This document shows, one piece after another, positions 15,356-23,337 of a stretch of DNA of 40,537 nt. Location of the stretch: positions 1 through 40,537 of the forward strand of contig JAFURH010000054.1 of the NCBI GenBank assembly GCA_017471945.1. Reading direction: 5' to 3'. The translations under genes were made by a program, and so were the position numbers. This stretch comes from Clostridia bacterium. Lineage in GTDB: Bacteria > Bacillota > Clostridia > Christensenellales > Borkfalkiaceae. Position 1 is the first letter of the stretch. Each line of letters starts with the position of its first letter. Under the pieces are notes generated by a model. The model did not search any database. It was not told the DNA's origin and saw nothing but the letters and a program-made list of their open reading frames with translations.

Positions 15356-16168
15356 TTATACGCCCGAATACGCCGAGAAACCGCCGTCAACGGGAATGAC
15401 CGTGCCCGTCACGAATCCGCTCGCGTTATCGTCTGCAAGCCACAAAAGCGTGCCGAGCAAATCGGAAATTTCGCCGAACTTCTTCATAGGCGTAGCCGCC
15501 AAGATCTTGCCCGTACGCGCCGTGGGCGTGCCGTCGGGATTAAAGAGCAGGCTTCTGTTCTGGTTGGTCACGAAGAACCCGGGCGCGATCGCGTTGCAAC
15601 GGATATTGCAGGGCGCGAAATGCACCGCGAGCCATTGCGTGAAGTTGGAAATACCCGCCTTCGCCGCCGAATACGCGGGAATCTTCGTCAAAGGACGGTA
15701 CGCGTTCATAGAGGAAATATTGATAATGTTCCCACCCGTCTTGACCATATCTTCCGCAAACACCTGCGTGACCAAAAACGCGGAAGTGATATTCAGGTCG
15801 AACACGAATTTCAGCCCGCTTTCTTCGAGCGCGAAAAAGTCCTTTACGCCCTCTAAATCGGGAGTCATCGTTTCGTTGTCCGTCGAAGCGCGGGGATTAT
15901 TCCCGCCCGCGCCGTTAATGAGGAAGTTCACCTTGCCCCACTTTTCGTTGATAACTTTTTTCGCTTGGATAATGCTGTTTTTATCCAAACAGTTACACTT
16001 GATCGCAAGCGCGTTTTCGCCGATTTCGTCCGCGTATTTTCTCGCCGCCTCTTCGTTGATGTCGAGGAGCGCGACCTTCGCCCCCTCTTCGGCAAGCGCC
16101 TTTGCAAACGCGCTGCAAATGATTCCGCCTGCGCCCGTGATCGCTATTACTTTGTCCGTCAATTTCAT
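15356..16168 (-). CDS. SDR oxidoreductase, probable D-mannonate oxidoreductase (fructuronate reductase)
   Basis: 270-aa short-chain dehydrogenase. Rossmann motif TGAGGIICSA (11-20), NINGAG-type NGAGG at 85-89, catalytic Ser in NISSMNA (152/153), Tyr166 and Lys170 in YSAAK, and the C-terminal VDGG. It starts one base after the uxuA stop codon, with GGAGGG inside the end of uxuA, so the two are translationally coupled. In Bacillus a SDR enzyme next to uxuA interconverts D-fructuronate and D-mannonate; the same role is inferred here. The uxuB name is used for it there, although E. coli UxuB belongs to another family. Activity is inferred from context, not from a unique motif. Confidence 0.85.
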   Translation of the reverse strand: MKLTDKVIAITGAGGIICSAFAKALAEEGAKVALLDINEEAARKYADEIGENALAIKCNCLDKNSIIQAKKVINEKWGKVNFLINGAGGNNPRASTDNETMTPDLEGVKDFFALEESGLKFVFDLNITSAFLVTQVFAEDMVKTGGNIINISSMNAYRPLTKIPAYSAAKAGISNFTQWLAVHFAPCNIRCNAIAPGFFVTNQNRSLLFNPDGTPTARTGKILAATPMKKFGEISDLLGTLLWLADDNASGFVTGTVIPVDGGFSAYSGV

Positions 16169-16169
16169 T

Positions 16170-17258
16170 TTATTTACCCTCCGCTTTTAATTTATCCAAC
16201 ATATCCCACACACCGAGCATATACATTATGCCGAGCGCGCGATCGTACAACCCGTAGCCGGGGCGTACCGTACCCGCTTTTTCGCCCCACAAATGCCGTC
16301 CGTGGTCGGGACGGATATACCCGTCGAACCCGCAATCGTGGTAGGCTTTCAAAATATTCAAAATTCTCGTGTCTCCGTCGCAGTCTCTGTGGCTGGCTTC
16401 CGAAAAATCCCCGTTCTCGAAATGCTTCACGTTACGGATATGCGCGAACGCGATACGGTCGCAATGCTTTCTCACGATCGCCGCCACGTCGTTCTCGGGG
16501 TTTGCGTTCAAGCTCCCCGAGCAAAGAGTCAGGCAGTTGCAGGGGTGGTCTACCATTTTCAAGAAACGGTCGATACTCTTTTCGTCCACGAGCAAACGGG
16601 GAAGCCCGAAAATATCCCAAGGGGGATCGTCCATATGGATCGCCATTTTAATTCCCGTTTCCTCGCAAGCGGGCATAATCCCTTCGAGGAAATATTTAAG
16701 GTTCGCCCAAAGCTTTTCGTGGTCTACCCCTTCGTAGGCTTTGAACAGCTCGTCCAGCTTCGCCATACGCTCAGGCTCCCAGCCGGGGAAAGACATATTA
16801 TATTTCTCCGTGAAATCGAGGATATACTTCGCCATCGCGTTGTAGTCGTCCTGAATCATATTTTTCTGATAGAACAGGGCGGTCGAGCCGTCGCCGACGG
16901 GGTGGAATAAATCCGATCTCGTCCAGTCGAAAATGGGCATAAAGTTATAGCAGATCACCTTTACGCCGAATTTTCCCAGGTTGCGAATGGTTTGGCAATA
17001 ATTTGCTATGTATTGATCGCGGGTAGGAAGCCCGATCTTGATATCGTCGTGCACGTTCACCGATTCTACGACGTCGATATTAAACCCGTATTTTTCGCAT
17101 TGTTCCTTTACCCTTGCGATCTCGTGTTCTTCCCATATCTCGCCGGGCATTTTATCGTGCAACGCCCAAACGATACCCGTAACGCCGGGAATCTGCTTGA
17201 TGTCCTGTAAACTGATCTTGTCGTTTCCTTCGCCGTACCAGCGAAAAGTCATTTGCAT
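16170..17258 (-). CDS. uxuA: Mannonate dehydratase
   Basis: 362 aa, typical full length. Converts D-mannonate to 2-keto-3-deoxy-D-gluconate in glucuronate catabolism. Diagnostic segments: MTFRWYGEGNDKISL at the N-terminus, IPGVTGIVWALHD, MAIHMDDPPWDIFGLPR, LTLCSGSL and RPDHGRHLWGE near the C-terminus, with His/Cys/Asp metal ligands of the TIM-barrel family. Ribosome site GAGGAG. It is transcribed away from an AraC regulator from overlapping divergent promoters. Glucuronate isomerase and the KDG kinase and aldolase are not in the window, so they must be elsewhere if the pathway is complete. Confidence 0.97.
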   Translation of the reverse strand: MQMTFRWYGEGNDKISLQDIKQIPGVTGIVWALHDKMPGEIWEEHEIARVKEQCEKYGFNIDVVESVNVHDDIKIGLPTRDQYIANYCQTIRNLGKFGVKVICYNFMPIFDWTRSDLFHPVGDGSTALFYQKNMIQDDYNAMAKYILDFTEKYNMSFPGWEPERMAKLDELFKAYEGVDHEKLWANLKYFLEGIMPACEETGIKMAIHMDDPPWDIFGLPRLLVDEKSIDRFLKMVDHPCNCLTLCSGSLNANPENDVAAIVRKHCDRIAFAHIRNVKHFENGDFSEASHRDCDGDTRILNILKAYHDCGFDGYIRPDHGRHLWGEKAGTVRPGYGLYDRALGIMYMLGVWDMLDKLKAEGK

Positions 17259-17287
17259 ATTTCTCTCTCCTCTTCGGTCGTTTTTCG

Positions 17288-17346
17288 TTGACTCGACCGT
17301 TTTTTTATGCTATTATAATTGTAGCATATTTTTCAACAAAAAACAA
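17288..17346. promoter_or_regulatory. Overlapping divergent promoters of uxuA and the AraC gene
   Basis: Plus strand: TTGACT (17288-17293), 17 nt, TATTAT (17311-17316) with TGC extension, reading the AraC gene. Minus strand: TTGTTT (17341-17346), 17 nt, TACAAT (17318-17323), reading uxuA. The two -10 regions are back to back. Confidence 0.7.
17306..17328. promoter_or_regulatory. Palindrome over both -10 boxes, probable operator
   Basis: TATGCTA (17306-17312), 9-nt spacer, TAGCATA (17322-17328). A perfect 7-bp inverted repeat covering the -10 region of both divergent promoters; a protein bound here would block both. Confidence 0.5.
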
Positions 17347-17390
17347 TACACGATTTTAAGAAAACAGGGTAAAAATAGCACTATCTTATT

Positions 17391-18134
17391 ATGAGTAAAT
17401 TAAATTTGTTTTTTATCAGACACAACCGCTCGACGCGCGCGAAACAGCTCCCGCCCTCGGAGATACTTTTCCACGATCTGACTATCCTTTTAAAGGGTAG
17501 GCTCGAATACACGATCGACGGCGAGCCCGTTACCCTTTCGGGCGGGGATATGATCTTTATCAAAAAAGGCTCGATCCGCGCGAGGGCGGAATCCGAACCC
17601 AACGTAGATTATATCAGCTTCAACTTCAATTCAAACGAAGAAGTCGAGCTGCCGTTGTCGATCAAAAAATGCGTATCCGGCGAAGTGAAGCTTTTGATCG
17701 CCGCTTGCGACGGGATCGTAGAAAAGGAATCGGACGGCGAAGCGCTTTGTTCGCCTATTTTCGAATGTATCGTAACCCTTTTCAAACGGCGGTTGATCGC
17801 GAAGAAATTCACCCCTTTGACCTTGAAGATCGTGAAATTTTTAAAGGAAAACTTGGGGGAAAAGATCACGCTTTCCGACGTGGGGAAGATCACCTTTTTT
17901 TCGCCCGTCTACTGCGACACGGTATTTAAAAAAGAAACGGGGAAATCGGTGATCGATTATCTTTTGGACGAGCGGATCTCGGAAGCGAAAAAGCTTCTGA
18001 TCGAAGGCGCGTTACCTTTAAAACAGATTGCCGAAACGGTCGGGATCGGGGATTACAATTATTTCTCGCGCCTGTTTAAAAAACGCACGGGCTACACCCC
18101 GACGGAATACCGCAAAAACTTTTGGATACCTTAA
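17391..18134 (+). CDS. AraC-family regulator, divergent to uxuA
   Basis: 247 aa. The N-terminal half is a cupin-like sensor (EYTIDGEPVTLSGGDMIFIKKGSI); residues about 145-247 have two helix-turn-helix units ending in AETVGIGDYNYFSRLFKKRTGYTPTEYRK. Placed back to back with uxuA, it is the likely regulator of mannonate/glucuronate catabolism, responding to an intermediate of that route (inferred). No strong ribosome site before the ATG at 17391; the leader is about 68 nt. Confidence 0.92.
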   Translation: MSKLNLFFIRHNRSTRAKQLPPSEILFHDLTILLKGRLEYTIDGEPVTLSGGDMIFIKKGSIRARAESEPNVDYISFNFNSNEEVELPLSIKKCVSGEVKLLIAACDGIVEKESDGEALCSPIFECIVTLFKRRLIAKKFTPLTLKIVKFLKENLGEKITLSDVGKITFFSPVYCDTVFKKETGKSVIDYLLDERISEAKKLLIEGALPLKQIAETVGIGDYNYFSRLFKKRTGYTPTEYRKNFWIP

Positions 18135-18170
18135 AAAATTTACGCGCTCCCGCAAAGGAGCGCGTTTTTT
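18135..18170. terminator. Bidirectional terminator between convergent genes
   Basis: CGCGCTCC (18143-18150), loop CGCAAA, GGAGCGCG (18157-18164), T6 on the plus strand and a T-run on the minus strand. It serves both the AraC gene and the yfhO operon. Confidence 0.9.
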
Positions 18171-20847
18171 ATTCGTAGTCTTTTTTCCTGTGCCTAACGA
18201 TCTCGCCAACCGTTATCAACGCCGCCAAGCCCGTCAAACAAACGAGCGAACCGACGATTCCGATCTTCAAATACGGCGTTTCGTATCGAAATTCGATTGC
18301 GTGCGTTCCCTCGTTCACTTTTAAGGCAATAAACGCGGTATCCGCGCGGACGACTTCCGTTTTCTTCCCGTCTACGTACGCCGTCCAACCGTCCGAATAC
18401 GGGATCGTCAAAAGCAAATACCCTGCGCGATTCGCTTCTATCGTTCCCGAAATTTTATTGCTCTCCACTTTCAAATTCCGCAAAGCTTCCCGCTCGGAAA
18501 ACCAATCGAGCAAGCTCTGCGTTTTCGCCTTCTCCGTCGTATGCAATTCCGCTGATTTGAAAGAAACTTCTTTCCCAGAAATAAGCTCGATCGTTACCTC
18601 GATATCGTCGCTATCGTTCAAAAAATGCAGGTAAATATCCCGCTGTTCGCTATACATCAGATTGCCTTTCACGGCAAAAGAATACTGCTTTACCGTATCC
18701 CCGCACGTCACGTTGATCAGCGAGCTTTGCGGCACTTCGTCCACGCCGCGAATGACGACGTAAATTTCCTTATTCTTATAACCGCTTCCCGAAAAACGGA
18801 GCGGTTCTCCTTTTTTCAGCGTATACCCCTTTTCCCCGCGCGCGATCGTTTCGACCGTAAAGTCGCTTTCGTACGAGCCGTCCGCCGTTCCCTTTCCGTT
18901 TTCCAATACCACGCCGTCCAACAATAAATACTGCCGATCGAGCGTAGAAAGGGAGAGATAATATTCTTTGGAATAGGTTTTTTCCGTCATAAATCCAAGG
19001 GATACGTAATTCTCGTTTTCGTAGAGCTCCTCTACGCCTTGCACGGGCGTAAACCCGTACCCCCCGCGAGCGTTATACGTATATTTCGTCGAAAGCAGAT
19101 TTTGAAGCGCCCAACGCTCGTCCAAGCCCGAAATACCGAGATTTTGCGTGGGGTTATACACGCCGTTCTCCTTTAAAAACTCGTATACGTATTTATTGGA
19201 CACGCTGTTATACGCTTTCGTGGAATAATAGCGATTGTTCAAGCCTCGGTTCGAAAAAGTCGCATACCATCTGTCCGCCGCGGCGGAATCCGAACGGAAA
19301 TATTCCTTTTCGTTGCGTTCGGACAAATAGCTTTCCTGTGACGAAAACAGTTCCGCATAATGCTCCGAGCCGTTAAACTGCTTGGAATAGGTACAATAAT
19401 ACCCGAAAGCGCAACCGATCGTCAGCACGAACGATAGGGAAAACAAAACCGTAGGGCGGTAAAATTTTTGAAACAGAAGAATTTTCTTTCCGCTTTTTTT
19501 CCAAAGCACGCACGCTACGACGATCGCGAGCGCGATTAAAACGGAAACGAGAATTTGCCATATAGCCCAACCCGTTTTTTCCGAGAACGCAAAAAACGCC
19601 GCCGCGGCGACCAAAACGACGTAACCGACCACCGCGCCGTTGACCTTTGCCGTTTCCTCCTTCCCGTACGGCTCGTCGCCCGTTTCTTCTTTGGATTGCA
19701 ACGCGATCAAGACGAACACGAAAAAGCTAAGCCCGTACGACCAACGGTTATTGCTGTAATTAAAAATATTCATAGCGTAGCCGAATACGGGCAGGAGATA
19801 CCCTATCGTCAACGCCACGACGAACCACGCGTATATTCTCGTACGCTCGTTACGTTTTGCAAACGCGTATACGGCAAGGATCATCAAGCCGAGATTGAGC
19901 GCCATTAAACTGTAATGCGCGCCTGTCACGGGAAAAACGAGAGAACGAAGTTGCGTGAAAAACGTATCGAAAGAGAAAAATTCCAACCCCTTCGAGGAGC
20001 TTCTCGCCGAATGAAAAAAGCCGTAAATATTCGGCAACAGCATAAACGCGGCAAGCCCTACGGCAAGCAGATAAAATCCCGCGACGGGAAGCAATCTGCC
20101 GAAGAAGTTTTTAACGGACGGCTTTTCCCCTTCCGCGCGAACGCGCAAATACCAATAGGCGATCGCGTACGCCACGCAAAACAAGCTCAAAGAAAAAAAT
20201 ACGTAAAAATTCGTCAAAAGACATAAGAATACCGCCCCGATAAAAAGATAAGGTCTTTCGCCCGACAAGATTTTTTCGATCCCCATAATCGCGAGCGGAA
20301 GATAAATAGGTCCCGCCGTCAAATTATAATGTCGCACGAACGTAAAGGCGGTAAAGCCCGTGAGCATATACGCAACGGATAAAATAATCGCCTTCGTGTT
20401 CGCTACTTTTTTATAGTGCAAGTAGGTAAAAATAGTGACCGCGCAGGTCAACTGTTTTAACGCCATTACGAGGGTATAATTCATTTTATCGCCGAAGGGC
20501 AAAAGGAAAAATACGATATTGAAAGGGTCGAACAGCGCGAGAAAGCTCCCGCTCGTCAAATAATCCTCGCCGAGCCCTTTATAAAAGTCGTAATCTCCGA
20601 TCGCTCTCAACCAGCCCTCCTCGCGGTAATGCACGAGAAAGGTAAGGTGCTGATTCACGGCGTCTTTCGCCGCCCCGCCCAGCCCCCAAGAACCGCCCGT
20701 CCAAAGCGTATAAGCGCCCCGAAACAAAAAAGGCAACAGACAAACAAGTAAAGAACCGACGGAAACCGCCAGCAATACCAAAAAGCTTTTGCCAAACTTC
20801 ATTCCGTCGATCTTTTGATAAAACGTTTTTAATTTCTCCGTTTTCAT
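18169..20847 (-). CDS. YfhO-family membrane glycosyltransferase
   Basis: 892 aa; about 13 membrane helices plus a large extracellular C-terminal domain (about 490-860) and a final helix. Family marks: SGSFLALFDPFN after TM2, a long YfhO-type soluble region with LLSTKYTYN and VEELYENENYVSLGF, and a carbohydrate-binding-like end (YSDGWTAYVDGKKTEV). In Bacillus subtilis YfhO acts with the GT2 enzyme CsbB and a GtrA-type flippase to add GlcNAc to lipoteichoic acid outside the cell. Here the same three components form one operon with 4-bp overlaps. The acceptor in this organism is unknown. Confidence 0.88.
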   Translation of the reverse strand: MKTEKLKTFYQKIDGMKFGKSFLVLLAVSVGSLLVCLLPFLFRGAYTLWTGGSWGLGGAAKDAVNQHLTFLVHYREEGWLRAIGDYDFYKGLGEDYLTSGSFLALFDPFNIVFFLLPFGDKMNYTLVMALKQLTCAVTIFTYLHYKKVANTKAIILSVAYMLTGFTAFTFVRHYNLTAGPIYLPLAIMGIEKILSGERPYLFIGAVFLCLLTNFYVFFSLSLFCVAYAIAYWYLRVRAEGEKPSVKNFFGRLLPVAGFYLLAVGLAAFMLLPNIYGFFHSARSSSKGLEFFSFDTFFTQLRSLVFPVTGAHYSLMALNLGLMILAVYAFAKRNERTRIYAWFVVALTIGYLLPVFGYAMNIFNYSNNRWSYGLSFFVFVLIALQSKEETGDEPYGKEETAKVNGAVVGYVVLVAAAAFFAFSEKTGWAIWQILVSVLIALAIVVACVLWKKSGKKILLFQKFYRPTVLFSLSFVLTIGCAFGYYCTYSKQFNGSEHYAELFSSQESYLSERNEKEYFRSDSAAADRWYATFSNRGLNNRYYSTKAYNSVSNKYVYEFLKENGVYNPTQNLGISGLDERWALQNLLSTKYTYNARGGYGFTPVQGVEELYENENYVSLGFMTEKTYSKEYYLSLSTLDRQYLLLDGVVLENGKGTADGSYESDFTVETIARGEKGYTLKKGEPLRFSGSGYKNKEIYVVIRGVDEVPQSSLINVTCGDTVKQYSFAVKGNLMYSEQRDIYLHFLNDSDDIEVTIELISGKEVSFKSAELHTTEKAKTQSLLDWFSEREALRNLKVESNKISGTIEANRAGYLLLTIPYSDGWTAYVDGKKTEVVRADTAFIALKVNEGTHAIEFRYETPYLKIGIVGSLVCLTGLAALITVGEIVRHRKKDYE

Positions 20848-21776
20848 TTCGTGATATTTCCGTCCTGTTCTATATAAATGGGTCGGTTACGCGTTTCCGT
20901 GTGTATCTTATCCACGTATAACCCAAGAACGCCCGTAAAAAAGATACAAATCCCCACGCCCATTACGATTGCGCAAAGCAAGAAGCTCCAAACGGGCATC
21001 GCCGACAAGGCAAAATGAAGAACGGTTAGCGCGATCAAGCCGAAAAAGGAAAGTCCGCAGAGCAATAGCCCGAACACCGTGGCGATCTGCAACAACGCGG
21101 AAGAAAATGCGACGATCCCTTGCAGAGAGTATTTAAACAGCTTGAAGAACGACCATTTCGTTTCCCCCGCGACCCGCTCCACGTTTTCGTATTCAAACCA
21201 TTTCGTCTTAAACCCGACCCAACCGAAAATGCCTTTTGAAAAGCGGTTTTTCTCGCCTAAACTGAGTACTGCGCTCACGAAACGGCGGCTCATCATTCGA
21301 TAATCCCGCGCCCCGTCAACGAGCTCTACGTCGCTGATCTTGTTCATCAGTTTATAAAATCTTCTGGCAAAAAAAGAACGAATGGGCGGTTCGCCTTTGC
21401 GCGTTACGCGGCGCAGCGCCGCGCAGTCGTATTCTCCGTCTTTTACGGCTTGGTAAAGTTCGGGCAAAAGCGCAGGCGGGTCTTGCAGGTCTGCGTCCAT
21501 CAACACGACGAAATCCCCCGTCGCGTTTTTTAAGCCCGCATAGATAGCCGATTCCTTTCCGAAGTTGCGGGAGAAGGACAAATAACGAACCTTTTCGTCT
21601 TTTTCGGCAAACTCTTTTAAAACTTTCAGCGTTTTATCCTTTGACCCGTCGTCCACGAACACGTATTCAAACGCGCAATCCTGCATTTGAGAAATCGCCT
21701 TTTCCGTTTCCTCGTAGAAAAAAACGAGCGCTTTTTCTTCGTTATAGCACGGCACGACGATACTGATCTTCTTCAT
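20844..21776 (-). CDS. GT2 glycosyltransferase making polyprenyl-phosphate sugar (CsbB/GtrB type)
   Basis: 310 aa. An N-terminal GT-A domain with VVPCYNEE (8-14), VDDGSKDKT, and the metal/nucleotide motif MDADLQDPP (Asp94, Asp96), followed by two C-terminal membrane helices (about 225-250 and 262-290). Such enzymes transfer a sugar from UDP- or GDP-sugar to undecaprenyl phosphate on the inner face of the membrane. It overlaps yfhO and gtrA by 4 bp each (ATGA), so the three genes are translationally coupled. Donor sugar unknown. Confidence 0.92.
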   Translation of the reverse strand: MKKISIVVPCYNEEKALVFFYEETEKAISQMQDCAFEYVFVDDGSKDKTLKVLKEFAEKDEKVRYLSFSRNFGKESAIYAGLKNATGDFVVLMDADLQDPPALLPELYQAVKDGEYDCAALRRVTRKGEPPIRSFFARRFYKLMNKISDVELVDGARDYRMMSRRFVSAVLSLGEKNRFSKGIFGWVGFKTKWFEYENVERVAGETKWSFFKLFKYSLQGIVAFSSALLQIATVFGLLLCGLSFFGLIALTVLHFALSAMPVWSFLLCAIVMGVGICIFFTGVLGLYVDKIHTETRNRPIYIEQDGNITK

Positions 21777-22282
21777 TCGTTTTCTCCTTCTTGCGGTTTG
21801 GGATTTTTGTCCTTAAAAATCAAAAGCTTTCTCGAAATATAGTTATACACGAGCACGATCGCGGTCATTAAGATTTTCACGATCCATTCGTTGACCCCGA
21901 GCAGGGAATTCAAAAGATACATTCCAAGCTCGTGCAAGCCCAGCCCGATCGCAGACAACAGCGCGAACTCCAAAAAGCCGAGCGCGGTTTTGGAATTGCC
22001 CTTACTTATAAACACGAAAAATACGGACAGGAAATAATTTACGATAAGCCCCACGACGAATCCGATTCCCGTACCCGACATATTTGCGGCGAGCGAGGAA
22101 TCCGCTTTCCCGCCGACAAACACGTTATAAAAATTCGGATACAACGAAGGCTCGAAGCAATAGAGCACCACGCCCATCACGAAAAAGTCCACGAGGGTCG
22201 CGATCCCGCCGACGATACAAAAACGGAAAATTTCCCCCAGAACGGGATATTTTGAAAATAGTTCTTTTATCTTTTTGATCAT
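21773..22282 (-). CDS. GtrA-family membrane protein, probable sugar-lipid flippase
   Basis: 169 aa with four membrane helices. The start (FRFCIVGGIATLVDFFVMG) is the GtrA signature; the second half holds FVVGLIVNYFLSVFFVF. GtrA-like proteins are thought to flip polyprenyl-phosphate-linked sugars to the outer face of the membrane. First gene of the gtrA-GT2-yfhO operon, 58 nt from a promoter that contains a G10 tract. Confidence 0.9.
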   Translation of the reverse strand: MIKKIKELFSKYPVLGEIFRFCIVGGIATLVDFFVMGVVLYCFEPSLYPNFYNVFVGGKADSSLAANMSGTGIGFVVGLIVNYFLSVFFVFISKGNSKTALGFLEFALLSAIGLGLHELGMYLLNSLLGVNEWIVKILMTAIVLVYNYISRKLLIFKDKNPKPQEGENE

Positions 22283-22339
22283 TCGTAGGCAAACGCTCCG
22301 TTTTTACTTGCTTTTTCGAAAGATTTCTCATTATACACT

Positions 22340-22370
22340 ATGATAGCACGCACCCCCCCCCCTATGTCAA
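22340..22370 (-). promoter_or_regulatory. Promoter with a homopolymer spacer, gtrA operon
   Basis: Minus strand: perfect TTGACA (22365-22370), 19-nt spacer, TATCAT (22340-22345). Ten of the spacer bases are consecutive G. The spacing is 2 nt over the optimum, so loss of two G would give the ideal 17. A TATAAT at 22330-22335 is too far away to pair with this -35. Confidence 0.7.
22353..22362. repeat. Run of ten C (G on the coding strand) in the promoter spacer
   Basis: The only long G/C homopolymer in the window, placed precisely between -35 and -10 of an envelope glycosylation operon. Such tracts change length by slipped-strand mispairing. Confidence 0.9.
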
Positions 22371-22404
22371 GCGTTTATAAGGCTTTTATTGACATTTTTT
22401 GCAT

Positions 22405-22438
22405 AAAAAATCCCCTCGGAAGGATTCTTCCAAGGGAA
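22405..22438 (-). terminator. Terminator of the deacetylase-aldolase operon
   Basis: Minus strand hairpin TCCCTTGGAAG / CTTCC-G-AGGGGA with loop AATC, followed by TTTTTT (22405-22410). About 40 nt after the aldolase stop; a smaller CGCCG/CGGCG hairpin lies between. Confidence 0.8.
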
Positions 22439-22478
22439 TAAATAAAACGGATTTTTTTCGCCGTTTTTCGGCGCGTTT

Positions 22479-23336
22479 TTAATTGAGTCCCGCAAAGACC
22501 TTGATCGCCTTTTTCACGTCCTCTTTCATCGCCTGCATCGCCGCATATTCCACGTCGTGCAAGTAACTCGTTTTGCCTTCCGCGATCACGGCTTTCGCCG
22601 CCGTGTAGCCCGCTTTCGACATATACGAATAATAGTTGATCTTGCGGATACCGTTTTCGATCGCCTTTTTAAAGCCTTCGTCGGAAACGCCGCTGCCACC
22701 GTGCATAACGAGGGGCAAGCCCGTTGCCGCCGCCACGTTTTTCACTACGTCGAAATCCAATTTCGGCTGCGCCGTGTAGAACCCGTGCGCCGTGCCGAAC
22801 GCGATCGCGAGCGCGTCCACGCCCGTCTTTTCGCAGAAGATCTTCGCCTCGTCGGGGCGGGTGTAGAAATCCTCCGCCTTCATATTCGCGTTCGTTTCTT
22901 CCTTGCTGCCCGCTTCGCCCGTGACGAGCCGTCCGAGCTCCGCTTCCACGCTCACGCCCATCGCGTGAGAAATTTCCGTCACCGATTTGGTCAACGCTTC
23001 GTTTTCCGCATACGGAAGGGCGGACGCGTCGATCATCACAGAAGTAAAGCCGAGGCGGAGTGCCTTATAGATCATATCGAGGGAAGTACCGTGGTCGAGG
23101 TGTACGCACACGGGCACTTTCGCGTTCTTCGCCACCGCGACCATCGCGGGACCGACCATAGAGATATCGTTGTACACGTTATGTACTTCCGCGTGCGCGA
23201 TAATGACGGGCTGGTTGAGTTCTTCCGCCGCCGCCACGACCGCTTGCAAGCTGTCGAAGCCCGTCGCGTTGAACATACCGATCGCCGTTTTTTCCCGTTC
23301 TGCAATTTTTAAAATTTCTTTTAAGTTTACTAACAT
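22479..23336 (-). CDS. Class II fructose/tagatose-bisphosphate aldolase family protein
   Basis: 285 aa, zinc-dependent TIM-barrel aldolase. Visible active site: catalytic Asp81 and zinc ligand His82 in HLDHG, Glu133 in EAELG, zinc ligands His184 (GTAHG) and His212 (MHGGSG). It cleaves a ketose bisphosphate into DHAP and an aldehyde. The family includes FbaA, GatY/KbaY and IolJ; the length and the kinase directly upstream favour a GatY/KbaY-type tagatose- or fructose-1,6-bisphosphate role. Start codon one base after the kinase stop, ribosome site AAAGGAA within the kinase gene. Last gene of a five-gene operon. Confidence 0.92.
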   Translation of the reverse strand: MLVNLKEILKIAEREKTAIGMFNATGFDSLQAVVAAAEELNQPVIIAHAEVHNVYNDISMVGPAMVAVAKNAKVPVCVHLDHGTSLDMIYKALRLGFTSVMIDASALPYAENEALTKSVTEISHAMGVSVEAELGRLVTGEAGSKEETNANMKAEDFYTRPDEAKIFCEKTGVDALAIAFGTAHGFYTAQPKLDFDVVKNVAAATGLPLVMHGGSGVSDEGFKKAIENGIRKINYYSYMSKAGYTAAKAVIAEGKTSYLHDVEYAAMQAMKEDVKKAIKVFAGLN

Positions 23337-23337
23337 A

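Noticed and set aside
14651-15856. Plus-strand frame of 401 codons
   Set aside because: Runs antisense through the MFS gene, an intergenic terminator and the SDR gene; Arg/His-rich shadow composition.
17275-17299. CGGTCG/CGACCG hairpin with T-run as a terminator on the plus strand
   Set aside because: No plus-strand gene ends here; the sequence is the uxuA leader and contains the -35 box of the AraC promoter.
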